64,000 nt of DNA from Roseinatronobacter thiooxidans (GTDB taxonomy: Bacteria > Pseudomonadota > Alphaproteobacteria > Rhodobacterales > Rhodobacteraceae). Below the pieces are notes generated by a model. It did no database searches. It had not been told where the DNA came from and worked only from the letters and a program-made list of their open reading frames with translations. Where the stretch lies: NCBI RefSeq assembly GCF_001870675.1, contig NZ_MEHT01000015.1, positions 56,878-120,877 of the forward strand, written 5' to 3'. Within the stretch, counting starts at the first letter, position 1. Every line of letters begins with the position of its first letter. Below are positions 8,411 to 17,243 of this stretch, one piece after another. The position numbers and the translations under genes were made by a program.

Positions 8411-9851
8411 ACTCTCGCCCATGATCCTTGCGATTTTCCTGCCGCTGTTCGGCGCGATTGCCGCTTTCATCGCACCCCGCGCGGCGTGGTCCATCGGGCT
8501 GGCAACACTGGCCGCGACAACTGGCGCAGTAATCTGGCTTGCCCGTGATGTGTGGGCAAAGGGCGCGGTGATGCTGCCGCTTGGCGGCTGGGGCGCGCCT
8601 TTGGGCATTGACCTGCGCGCTGACGGGCTGAGCGTGGCCATGCTGGCGCTGACCAGTGCGGTGGGCTTTCTGGTCAGCATTGCCGCGCTGGACAGCCTGA
8701 AGGATGCGGCGCGCCAGCGGCAGTATTTCTGGCCGCTGTGGCTTTTGCTGCTGACAGGTATGAATGGCGTGTATCTGAGCACCGATCTTTTCAACCTTTA
8801 TGTCATGATCGAGGTAATCGCGCTGGCCGCTGTGGGCCTGACGGTCCTGAACGGGACGCGGGACGCGTTGCGCGCGGGGCTTGAATATATGTATGCCTCG
8901 ATCCTGGGCGCGCTTTTGTTCCTGATGGGGGTGGGGTTCGTCTATCTGCACCTTGGACGGCTGGATTTCGCGGGGCTGGCGGGCGCCGAGGTGTCGGGTT
9001 CGCTGATTGCCGCTATGGCACTGATGTTTGTGGGGCTGGCGCTGAAGATCGCGCTGTTCCCGCTGCATTTCTGGCTGCCTGCGGCGCATGCCAACGCGAC
9101 CGCGCCCGCAAGTGCGCTGCTGTCGGGACTGGTGGTGAAAGCAGCCCTCTATATTGTGCTGCGGCTGGCGCAATATATGCCGTTCCCGTCGGAAACCCTG
9201 CTGACATTGGTGGGGCTGATGGGCGCGGGTGCTGTGATCTGGGGCGGCATTCAGGCATTGCGGGCCGAACGGCTGAAACTGCTGGTCGCATGGTCCACTG
9301 TCGCGCAGATCGGGCTGATTTTTGTCGCCTTCGCGCGCGCGGGCGAGATGGGCTTGACCGAAAGCTGGAAGGCCGCCGCACTGCTCATCCTTGCACATGG
9401 CGTGGCCAAGGCTGCGATGTTTCTGGCCGCAGGGCGGATCAAGGACGAGATCGGCCATGACGTGATCCGCGATCTGGACCGCGCGCCCATCCGGCCCACA
9501 CTGGCGCAATTCACCTTCGCGCTGGCCGCGATCAGTCTGATCGGGTTGCCGCCGTCCTTGGGCTTCATTGGCAAATGGTCCTTGATGGAAGGGGCCATGG
9601 CAGCGGGCTATTGGCATTGGGTGGCCGTCACAATGGCCGGCACGCTGCTGTCAGTGGCCTATTTCAGCCGCGTGCTGACAGCATTTCTGCGCTTTGACCG
9701 CGTGCGCGCGCCCGTGGGCGAGCATCAGGGCTGGGCCTTGGCCGATGCAGCGCCCCTGACACTGGCGCTTGCCGCCATCGGCCTTGGGCTGATGGCCGCG
9801 CCCCTGCTGAGTTTCATCGAAATCGGTTATCCTTTCGGAGTGGCACAATGA
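8400..9851 (+). CDS. mrpD: Antiporter-like proton-pumping subunit 1 (MrpD/NuoM family)
   Basis: The protein is 483 aa with about 13-14 membrane helices and belongs to the Proton_antipo_M family shared by Mrp and complex I. The TM5-type glutamate is present (LYVMIEVIALAAVGL), as are the TM7-type lysine (LALKIALFPLHFWLPAAHA) and a second conserved lysine (LLSGLVVKAALYIVL), which make up the charged relay of an active pump. It is the first of three such large subunits encoded back to back. Translation is coupled at both ends by overlapping stops and starts. I give it the mrpD name because of its position after mrpC. Confidence 0.87.
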   Translation: MSVELSPMILAIFLPLFGAIAAFIAPRAAWSIGLATLAATTGAVIWLARDVWAKGAVMLPLGGWGAPLGIDLRADGLSVAMLALTSAVGFLVSIAALDSLKDAARQRQYFWPLWLLLLTGMNGVYLSTDLFNLYVMIEVIALAAVGLTVLNGTRDALRAGLEYMYASILGALLFLMGVGFVYLHLGRLDFAGLAGAEVSGSLIAAMALMFVGLALKIALFPLHFWLPAAHANATAPASALLSGLVVKAALYIVLRLAQYMPFPSETLLTLVGLMGAGAVIWGGIQALRAERLKLLVAWSTVAQIGLIFVAFARAGEMGLTESWKAAALLILAHGVAKAAMFLAAGRIKDEIGHDVIRDLDRAPIRPTLAQFTFALAAISLIGLPPSLGFIGKWSLMEGAMAAGYWHWVAVTMAGTLLSVAYFSRVLTAFLRFDRVRAPVGEHQGWALADAAPLTLALAAIGLGLMAAPLLSFIEIGYPFGVAQ

Positions 9852-11338
9852 CGGATGCCCCCCTTCTTCCCCTGTTCATTCTGCTGACCTCGCTTCTGGC
9901 TTCCCCTGTTCTATTCGCCCTGCCAGAGCGCGCGGCGCGGCTGCGCACGGCCATCAACCTTGGCATGGCGGGGGTGAAACTGGCCTTGGTGGCATGGCTG
10001 AGCCTGAAGGTTGCGCAAGGCGTAATTTATGATCTGCGCTTCGAGGTTCTGCCGGGGCTGGAGTTCAAACTGCAGGCCGATCCGCTGGCGATCCTGTTCA
10101 TTGCGCTTTCGGCGGTGCTGTGGCTGATCACTACAGTCTATTCCGTAGGCTATCTGGAACATGGCCCCCATCGCGCGCGGTTCTTCGGGTTCTTCAGCCT
10201 ATGCGTGGCCGCAACTGTGGGCATTGCCATGTCGGGCAACCTGTTCACCTTTTTGCTGTTCTATGAGTTGCTGACGCTGGCGACTTACCCGCTGGTCATC
10301 CATCGCGGCAATGCCGAGGCGTTGCGCGCAGGGCGCATTTACCTGATTTACACACTGGCAGGCGGGCTGGTGCTGCTTTTGGGCACACTGGGCCTGTGGG
10401 TGCTGGCTGGCACCACGGATTTCGTGCCCGGTGGCGTTCTGGCCGATGTGGTGGCGCAAAACCCGCGCGCGGCGCAGGCGCTGTTCGTAGTGCTGATCGG
10501 CGCGCTGGGGGTCAAGGCCGCGCTGGTTCCCTTCCACGCATGGTTGCCAATAGCGATGGTGGCCCCTGCGCCGGTCTCGGCGCTGCTGCATGCGGTGGCC
10601 GTGGTGAAAGCGGGTGCGTTCGGGATCATGCGCGTGGTCTATGAGGTATTCGGGATTGAAACCGCGCAGGCTTTGGGCGTGACCGCGCCATTGGCGATGC
10701 TGGCGGCAGTCACGATCCTCTATGGCTCGCTGCGCGCGATCACGCAGGATGACATCAAGAAGCGGCTGGCCTATTCGACCGTGTCACAGGTCAGCTACAT
10801 CACGCTGGGCGTGGCGCTGGCCAGCCCCATCGCCGCTGTGGGCGCGCTCGCGCATCTGATCCATCAGGGGTTGATGAAAATCACCATGTTCATGGCCGCA
10901 GGCAATCTGGCCGAGGGGCTGGGGGTCAAGCGCGTCAGCCAGATGGACGGGGTGGGCCGCGCGATGCCCGGCACGATGCTGGCCTTTACCCTTGCCGCAC
11001 TTGCCATGATCGGGCTGCCGCCTTTGGCTGGCTTTGTCAGCAAATGGTATCTGGCCCAAGGCGGGCTTGCGGCAGGGCAGGCTTGGGTAATTGCGCTGCT
11101 GCTGGGGTCCAGCCTGCTGAATGCGATCTATTTCCTGCCCATGCTGCACCGCGCATGGTTCCGCGACGCCGCCCCAGAGGGGGCAGGCGCACCGGGCCGC
11201 CCGCGCATTGGCTGGATGCTGGCCGCGCCGCCGGTCACCACAGCGGTGCTGGTGCTGGTCGCGGGGGGCTTTGCCAATGCGCCTTTCAGCCCGCTGGAAT
11301 GGACGCGCTTCATCGTCGCCATCGAGTATCAGGAGTAA
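9848..11338 (+). CDS. Antiporter-like proton-pumping subunit 2
   Basis: This 496-aa polytopic protein of the Proton_antipo_M family overlaps the previous gene by ATGA. It carries the TM5-type glutamate in FYELLTLATYPLV, the TM7-type lysine in LGVKAALVPFHAWLPIAM and the VSALLHAVAVVKAG motif. LIHQGLMKITMFMAAG supplies a further conserved histidine and lysine. All ion-path residues I can recognise are intact. It could fill the MrpA-like or the NuoN-like slot of the complex. Sequence alone, without alignment, does not decide which. Confidence 0.85.
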   Translation: MTDAPLLPLFILLTSLLASPVLFALPERAARLRTAINLGMAGVKLALVAWLSLKVAQGVIYDLRFEVLPGLEFKLQADPLAILFIALSAVLWLITTVYSVGYLEHGPHRARFFGFFSLCVAATVGIAMSGNLFTFLLFYELLTLATYPLVIHRGNAEALRAGRIYLIYTLAGGLVLLLGTLGLWVLAGTTDFVPGGVLADVVAQNPRAAQALFVVLIGALGVKAALVPFHAWLPIAMVAPAPVSALLHAVAVVKAGAFGIMRVVYEVFGIETAQALGVTAPLAMLAAVTILYGSLRAITQDDIKKRLAYSTVSQVSYITLGVALASPIAAVGALAHLIHQGLMKITMFMAAGNLAEGLGVKRVSQMDGVGRAMPGTMLAFTLAALAMIGLPPLAGFVSKWYLAQGGLAAGQAWVIALLLGSSLLNAIYFLPMLHRAWFRDAAPEGAGAPGRPRIGWMLAAPPVTTAVLVLVAGGFANAPFSPLEWTRFIVAIEYQE

Positions 11339-11342
11339 GCCT

Positions 11343-13082
11343 ATGTCCCTTTTTCCCTTCCTGACAGCATTTGGACTGCCCATGGTGCTGGCCCTGTCGC
11401 TGACAGTGCCGCAGGGGCGCGCTTTGGTCTGGCGGATGATCCCCTTTGCCCCTTTGCCCGCGCTGGCGCTGGCGCTGCTGGCCGAGTTGCCATTGAACGC
11501 GCAGGCCGACTGGCTGATCTTGGGCCTGCATCTGGGCCTGAATGACGTGTCGCGCCTGTTCGTGATTTTCACCGGCCTGTTATGGTGCGCGGCAGGGGCC
11601 AGCGCGCGCCACTGGATGCGCGACGACCCGCGCGCCACCAGCTTCGGGGTTATGTTCCTATTGGCGCAGACCGGCAATCTGGGGCTGCTGCTGGCGCAGG
11701 ACGCGCTAAGCTTCTACGCCTTCTTCGCGCTGATGAGCTTTGCATCTTACGGGCTGGTTTTGCACAACCGCGAGGCGCAGGCGCAAGGGGCGGCGCGGCT
11801 CTATATCAGCTTCGTCATACTGGGAGAGTTGGCGCTGTTTGCAGGGCTGGCGCTGGGCGCAGCGCAGGCGGGGTCGTTCCTGCTGGCCGATCTGCGCGGG
11901 ACCGAGCTGCCGGACATGGCGGTGTCGCTGCTGATTGTCGGCTTTGGCGTCAAGCTGGGCATCATGCCGCTGCATTTCTGGTTGCCGCCTGCGCATGGCG
12001 CCGCCCCTGTGCCCGCCAGCGCTGTGCTGTCGGGGGCGATGATCAAGGCAGGGCTGTTTGGCATGATGGCAGTTTTGCCGCTGGGGAACGTGGCCTATGC
12101 CGATCACGGCACCGTGCTGATGGCGGCAGGCATGGTCACGATATTTGCCGCGCTCTTGCTTGGGGTACAGCAATCCAACCCCAAGGCCACTCTCGGATAT
12201 TCCAGCGTCAGCCAGATGGGGATTATGGCGCTGGGCTTGGGTGCGGGGCTGATGGTGCCCGCAGCATGGGCCGCTATTCTGCCTGTGCTGGTGTTTCTGG
12301 CCGCGCATCACGCACTGGCCAAAGGGGCCTTGTTTCTGGGCACAGGGGCCTTTGCGGCGCAAAGCGGGTTTGCAGGGAAGCTGGCAGTCACACTGGCGCT
12401 GCTTTTGCCTGCATGCGTGCTGGCGGGGGTGCCTGCCAGTTCAGGCAGCTTGGGCAAAGAGGCGCTGAAAGCCGCCCTTGCGGCGGGGTCATCGGTCTGG
12501 CTGCCGTGGCTGCGTGTGGCTTTGACCTTGTCAGGCGTGGCAACCACCCTGCTGATGGCGCGCTATGTTGCGCTGCTCTGGCTGCACCCGCCCAAAACAC
12601 CACACCCGATCACGCCAGAGGGGGTCTTGCTGCCATTCCTTGCGCTGGCGGCTGCGTCGCTGGGCCTGCCCCTTGTCTGGCCCCTTCTGGCCCAAACACT
12701 TGCCAGCCCGATCCTTGAGGGGGCGTCAGGTGCCTTCTGGCCTGTGGCGTTGGGTGGGGCGCTGGCCTCTGGCGTGGCGGTTTATGCCTATGCGCAGCGG
12801 ATCGGCCCCGCGCTATTTGTTTCACATCTGACCGCGCCATTTCGGGCGTTTGGCGCAAGGGTGGGCAGCATCATGACGGCCAGACGCCGCGCGGCGCGCA
12901 GGCTGGGCCATGCTGTGCCAAAAGCGCTGGGCAGCACAGCCACCAGCTGGCGGTTGGGCCAGACCGCGATTGCAGGGCTAATCGCGCTGACGCTAACGGT
13001 CGAGATGCGCGCAAGCCTGCATCTCGAGGCGGCCATCCCCCCTGCCCCGCAGCAAGGCCAACCGTCAAGCCAAGCGCCATGA
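11343..13082 (+). CDS. Antiporter-like subunit 3, lacking the usual TM5 glutamate
   Basis: The protein is 579 aa. The ATG at 11343 has AGGAGT upstream. A longer frame that runs back into the previous gene is not used. It keeps the TM7-type lysine (FGVKLGIMPLHFWLPPAHG) and the SAVLSGAMIKAGLFG motif. At the position of the invariant TM5 glutamate it reads FFALMSFASYGL, with Ala129 where Glu is expected relative to the conserved Ser-Tyr. The C-terminus has an extra basic tail (TARRRAARRLGH) followed by one more hydrophobic stretch. It may be a structural or modified-coupling subunit rather than a full pump. It is the last gene of the operon. Confidence 0.83.
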   Translation: MSLFPFLTAFGLPMVLALSLTVPQGRALVWRMIPFAPLPALALALLAELPLNAQADWLILGLHLGLNDVSRLFVIFTGLLWCAAGASARHWMRDDPRATSFGVMFLLAQTGNLGLLLAQDALSFYAFFALMSFASYGLVLHNREAQAQGAARLYISFVILGELALFAGLALGAAQAGSFLLADLRGTELPDMAVSLLIVGFGVKLGIMPLHFWLPPAHGAAPVPASAVLSGAMIKAGLFGMMAVLPLGNVAYADHGTVLMAAGMVTIFAALLLGVQQSNPKATLGYSSVSQMGIMALGLGAGLMVPAAWAAILPVLVFLAAHHALAKGALFLGTGAFAAQSGFAGKLAVTLALLLPACVLAGVPASSGSLGKEALKAALAAGSSVWLPWLRVALTLSGVATTLLMARYVALLWLHPPKTPHPITPEGVLLPFLALAAASLGLPLVWPLLAQTLASPILEGASGAFWPVALGGALASGVAVYAYAQRIGPALFVSHLTAPFRAFGARVGSIMTARRRAARRLGHAVPKALGSTATSWRLGQTAIAGLIALTLTVEMRASLHLEAAIPPAPQQGQPSSQAP

Positions 13083-13134
13083 TGCCCCGCTGGGGTACGA
13101 GCACAAGGCGCAGTTCCCGACGGTTCCGGCCACA

Positions 13135-13172
13135 GCCAAGGCGCGCGGGCATCCCCCTTTGCGCGCTTTGGC
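13135..13172. terminator. Hairpin between convergent genes, probable bidirectional terminator
   Basis: A 12-bp stem (GCCAAGGCGCGC, 13135-13146, pairing with GCGCGCTTTGGC, 13161-13172, with one G-T pair) surrounds a 14-base loop. It lies between the stop of the last antiporter gene (13082) and the stop of the TRAP permease gene (13178), which converge. There is no long T-run, so termination efficiency is uncertain. Confidence 0.6.
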
Positions 13173-13177
13173 CCTTG

Positions 13178-15769
13178 TCAGTCTGCGCCGCGCGCGGGAA
13201 TGACAGTGCCCTCTTTGGGATTGATGATGCGCTGGATCAAGAAGATTGCGACCGCGCTGCCCACGCCTACCACATCGGTGACAAGCCCCCCCTCGATCAT
13301 GAACAGCGCCGCAAGGATCAGCGCCACGCGCAAGAACCAGACCGGACGCCTGCCCATGAACCAGCCCTGTACACCCGCTGAAAGCAGGAACACCCCGAAG
13401 GTCGCTGTCGTTGCGGCTTGGGTCACTTCAACCCATGTGCCATCCATCAGCAGCGCCGAATTGTAAAAGAACATGAACGGCACGATGAAGGCCGCGATCC
13501 CGATCTTGAAGGATGCAACCGAAGTTTCCATCGGGTTTGACCCGGAAATCCCCGCCGCAGCATAACTTGCCAGTGCCACAGGCGGCGTGATGGCCGACAC
13601 CACCGCAAAGTAGAACACAAAGAAATGTGCCGTCAAAAGCGGGATGCCCAGATTGACAAGCCCCGGCGCAACCACAGCGGCGGCCACCGCATAGGCCGCA
13701 GTCGTGGGCATGCCCATACCAAGCATGATGGCGATGCACATGGCAAAGAACAGCGCCAGCAGCTGGCTGACGCCCGCAAGGTCAAGCAGCAGGTTCGAGA
13801 AGCGCGCGCCCACCCCTGTCAGCGAGATGACGCCCACGATAATGCCTGCCGCCGCACAGACCGCGATGATCTGGATCGACATGATGCCCGCAATCTCGAA
13901 CGCCTTGATGATGGCGCGCAGCCCCATGCGATGCGGGGTCAGCCAACTGACCACGGCTGCCGCAACTGTCGCCAAGGTGCCTGCCCTGATAACGGAATAG
14001 CCCATGAACAGCGCGACAATCAGAATGATGATCGGGATGAACAGATAGACCTGCCGGATAAGGCGCGCAATTTTGGGCAGTTCATCTTCGCGCATTCCGC
14101 GCATACCCAGTTTCGCGGCCTCGAAATCGACCATGAAATAGATCGACACGAAATATAGGATCGCAGGGATGATCGCGGCGGCGGCGATTTCGGTGTAGGG
14201 AATGCCCGTCACCTCGGCCATGATGAACGCACCCGCCCCCATGATGGGCGGCATGATCTGCCCGCCTGTCGAGGCAGCCGCCTCGACCGCGCCTGCGGTC
14301 TTTTTCTCGTAGCCCACCTTTTTCATCAGCGGAATGGTCAGCGACCCTGTCGCAACCACATTGCCCGCCGATGTGCCATTGATCATGCCCATCAGGCCGC
14401 TGGCAAAAATCGCAACCTTGGCAGGCCCGCCGCGCGCGCGCCCTGCCATGGCAAAGGCGAAATTGACGAAATAATCACCCACTTTGGACGCCTGCAAGAA
14501 GGCCGCAAAGATGATGAACAGAATGATATAGGTCGAGGATACCGATGTCGTGGTGCCCAATATCCCCACATCTGAATAGACAGTGCCGAAAAAGCGCTGC
14601 CATGTATAGGGCTGGGCCACGCGCAGGATCGAGGGCAGAAGATGCGCCGTAAACGTATAGGCAAGGAAAATGCCCGCAATCACCACAAGCGCCATGCCCG
14701 CGACACGGCGTGTCAGTTCCAGAATAAGCGCAGTGCCAGCGGTTGCGGCAAAGGCCACGCCAATGGGCACTTGCGGCGTGCCAACGGCGTTGCGCGCCGC
14801 TGTGCCATAGATCGGGATCAGATACATCGCCACAATAACGGCACACAGCCCCAGCACGATGTCAGAGGCGCTGAACTCGGCGCGGTCGCGCCGCTCGAAC
14901 CAGCCGGTCACGATGGCCCCGAAGGTGGCAACCAGAAGCGGCAGGCCGAACCACCAGATTTCACGCGCGTACACCCAGTCATAGATAGCGAAATTCTCGG
15001 GGATGTCGCGCATCGACATCCACAAAACCCTGCCCCCCATCTCCATCACCTGCCCCGAATTCAGAAACTGGATGATGGACAAAGTGGTGGCACCTGCGAC
15101 CAGTGCAGGAATGGCAAGGAATGCCGCGATAAGGGTGACGGTGCGGTTTTGGCGCACGACCGCGCCCGCCGATGCAAAATTATGCGGCGCAAACATCAGA
15201 AAACCCAGCACCAGCGCGCCCGCGATGTGGACTGTGCGAAAGTTCCACGGCTCCATCGGCAGGGTGGGCAGGAAGGGGAAGCGGGCAGACCATGTGGCCT
15301 TGACCTCGCGGGCGGTGCGGCGCAGATCTGCTGCCCGTTCGCGGCGCTCTGAAATCTCGGCGGCGAGCGCGCGAATTTCGTCGCCATTGGGGGCAGTGGC
15401 CGCAGTTTCTTCGGCCAGCGCAAGCAGGCGGCGCATGCTGGTGCCGGTGAACCCTTCGGCGGCGGGGCCGGTCGCTGTCAGCAACGCGTCAAAGCCTTGC
15501 TGCGCCTGACGTTCCTGCCAGTTGGCCTGAATCGACCAAGGGGATGCAATGGTACCGCTGATCGACAGTCCATTCAGCGCCGCCATATGGAAAGCGGCAT
15601 ACAGAAAGGCAAGCGCGGCGATAACTGTGTAGGCGCGGCCCGCAAACAGGCGGCGGTTGCCCTCGACAGGCTCTTCATCGACGCCTTCTGCAATCACCAA
15701 CTCTTCGGTCTGGTCAGGATCGGAATTCTTGCGACCGGGAAGGGCGGCGTGGCTGGTCTGGTCTGTCAT
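13178..15769 (-). CDS. TRAP transporter permease, fused small+large subunit (TAXI type)
   Basis: The product is 863 aa from the ATG at 15769. The frame continues upstream to 15883, but that part lacks similarity and a better start signal. It is a 4TM/12TM fusion: an N-terminal hydrophilic region plus small-subunit helices, then the large DctM-like half with GLMGMINGTSAGNVVATGSL and GGQIMPPIMGAGAFIMAEV. Such fusions pair with TAXI binding proteins, and one is encoded just upstream. The complex uses the sodium or proton gradient to import organic acids. The substrate is unknown, though TAXI systems are often linked to dicarboxylates or glutamate. Confidence 0.92.
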   Translation of the reverse strand: MTDQTSHAALPGRKNSDPDQTEELVIAEGVDEEPVEGNRRLFAGRAYTVIAALAFLYAAFHMAALNGLSISGTIASPWSIQANWQERQAQQGFDALLTATGPAAEGFTGTSMRRLLALAEETAATAPNGDEIRALAAEISERRERAADLRRTAREVKATWSARFPFLPTLPMEPWNFRTVHIAGALVLGFLMFAPHNFASAGAVVRQNRTVTLIAAFLAIPALVAGATTLSIIQFLNSGQVMEMGGRVLWMSMRDIPENFAIYDWVYAREIWWFGLPLLVATFGAIVTGWFERRDRAEFSASDIVLGLCAVIVAMYLIPIYGTAARNAVGTPQVPIGVAFAATAGTALILELTRRVAGMALVVIAGIFLAYTFTAHLLPSILRVAQPYTWQRFFGTVYSDVGILGTTTSVSSTYIILFIIFAAFLQASKVGDYFVNFAFAMAGRARGGPAKVAIFASGLMGMINGTSAGNVVATGSLTIPLMKKVGYEKKTAGAVEAAASTGGQIMPPIMGAGAFIMAEVTGIPYTEIAAAAIIPAILYFVSIYFMVDFEAAKLGMRGMREDELPKIARLIRQVYLFIPIIILIVALFMGYSVIRAGTLATVAAAVVSWLTPHRMGLRAIIKAFEIAGIMSIQIIAVCAAAGIIVGVISLTGVGARFSNLLLDLAGVSQLLALFFAMCIAIMLGMGMPTTAAYAVAAAVVAPGLVNLGIPLLTAHFFVFYFAVVSAITPPVALASYAAAGISGSNPMETSVASFKIGIAAFIVPFMFFYNSALLMDGTWVEVTQAATTATFGVFLLSAGVQGWFMGRRPVWFLRVALILAALFMIEGGLVTDVVGVGSAVAIFLIQRIINPKEGTVIPARGAD

Positions 15770-15836
15770 GACTGCGTTTCCATCTGTTATCCCCCGCCAA
15801 GGGCGCAGATTTGCCCATATTCGGGATAAGGCCGAA

Positions 15837-15867
15837 GGCGCTGCACCGCCTGTTGCGATGCAGCGCC
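15837..15867 (-). repeat. Intercistronic hairpin after the TAXI binding-protein gene
   Basis: A perfect 9-bp inverted repeat (GGCGCTGCA, 15837-15845, with TGCAGCGCC, 15859-15867) lies in the 142-bp gap between the binding-protein stop and the permease start. It is well placed to act as a partial terminator or 3' RNA stabiliser so that more binding protein than permease is made. No T-run follows on the minus strand. Confidence 0.6.
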
Positions 15868-15911
15868 CCTGTTGTTCGGACAAGGGGGCGACATTGCGCC
15901 CCCCGACACTT

Positions 15912-16898
15912 TTAGCCGCCGTGGATCATGTCAGCGCCGATTTCCGCGCCAGCATTCTCGATGAACCAGCGCGCCGCGCCGGGGTGCCACATCAGCGAGG
16001 TGTTCTTGTCCCAATGCTCGGGCAGGGTTTCCGAAGCCGAAGAGTGGATGTTCACCATACGCGCATTGTCGGACATGATGATGTCGGTGACCGCATAGAC
16101 GAAGCTTTCGGGCAGGTCGCAATTTGCGATGGCAAAGTTCCACATCGCAACCGAGCGCGCGGGCGCGGTCAGGGTGCTGTAGGTTTCGACAGGAATATCG
16201 AACGCCGCGACAGGGAATTGCGCGATGATCGTTGCCTGCTCTTCTTCGGTGAACTCGATGATGTTCACGTCGGTCTGAACTTCAAGCTGCGACACTGTCG
16301 GAATGGGCACACCGGCTGCAAAGGCGATAACGTCCAGCAACCCGTCCTGCAACTGGCCGCCCAGATCATCCCACCCGCCATTGCGGCGCTCGAATTCCAC
16401 GCCAAGCGCTTCCAGCATCAATGGGAAATAGGTGTCAGAGCTGGACCCTGCGGGGCCAAAACCGATGCGTGCGCCCGCTGGGATATCTGCGATATCTTCA
16501 ATCCCTGTCGAGGACAGCACTGTCACCGAGAAAGGCGTCTGGTACATGGGGAACATCGCGCAGGCATTGGTCATTTGCAGACCGGGCGCGATCGGGTTGG
16601 TGCCTGCCAGCGATTCCGCCGCAGGGCCCATCGTTGTCAGGCCGAACTGTGCCTCGCCGGTGTGCACCAGCGACATGTTCTGCATGGGGCCGCCAGTGAC
16701 TTCTGCGCCGCCGGAAATGCCCAGCTCGTCCGCGACAAGATTTGCCCATCCGGCACCATAGACGAAGAAGGTACCGCCCTGCGAGGCTGTGCCTACAGTG
16801 AAGCTAGAGGGCCAGCCTGCGCGGTCGTCTTGGGCAAAGGCCGCAGTCGCGGTCAGCGCAGTTGTGGCCGCAAGTGCGGCGATCCGGGTAAAAGTCAT
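15912..16898 (-). CDS. TAXI-family TRAP transporter solute-binding protein
   Basis: The protein is 328 aa. I chose the ATG at 16898 because AGGGAG precedes it and it opens a clean signal peptide (MTFTRIAALAATTALTA... ending AFAQ). The upstream extension of the frame would spoil this. The mature protein starts with SSFTVGTASQGGTFFVYG, the hallmark of TAXI (TRAP-associated extracytoplasmic immunogenic) binding proteins, and has the PAGARIGFGPAGSSS segment of the second lobe. It binds the ligand in the periplasm and delivers it to the fused permease encoded downstream. Confidence 0.92.
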   Translation of the reverse strand: MTFTRIAALAATTALTATAAFAQDDRAGWPSSFTVGTASQGGTFFVYGAGWANLVADELGISGGAEVTGGPMQNMSLVHTGEAQFGLTTMGPAAESLAGTNPIAPGLQMTNACAMFPMYQTPFSVTVLSSTGIEDIADIPAGARIGFGPAGSSSDTYFPLMLEALGVEFERRNGGWDDLGGQLQDGLLDVIAFAAGVPIPTVSQLEVQTDVNIIEFTEEEQATIIAQFPVAAFDIPVETYSTLTAPARSVAMWNFAIANCDLPESFVYAVTDIIMSDNARMVNIHSSASETLPEHWDKNTSLMWHPGAARWFIENAGAEIGADMIHGG

Positions 16899-17079
16899 CT
16901 TGTCACTCCCTGTTGGATTATTGAAGCGGCCGGTCAAAGCCAAACCGCAGAGGACTGGTTCTGTATGCTGGAACCGGAAATTCAAGCGAAAAATTACATG
17001 TTTGCGCTAACCTTTTCGCCCCTTAATTCTAAAGAGAGCACGCACCCCATTTCGGGGTCTGATCCATGCCAATGCCCCC

Positions 17080-17105
17080 CACAACCGCGCGCGAACGCGG
17101 TTGTG
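17080..17105 (-). terminator. Hairpin downstream of the malonate operon
   Basis: A 10-bp perfect stem (CACAACCGCG, 17080-17089, with CGCGGTTGTG, 17096-17105) and six-base loop lie about 140 bases past the stop of the last malonate-operon gene and upstream of the TAXI gene. It may end the malonate transcript. It lacks a T-run, so this is tentative. Confidence 0.45.
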
Positions 17106-17243
17106 TCGCAGGTTTTCACCGCATGGCCAAAGACCAACCCAAGCCCTGCGGTTTGTGCATTCAGGCGCAGGGCAGCGCCGGAAAATGCCGCGTGCCTTTT
17201 AGCGCTATATCCCACAAGCGCAGCACGCGACATTCGGCACGCG

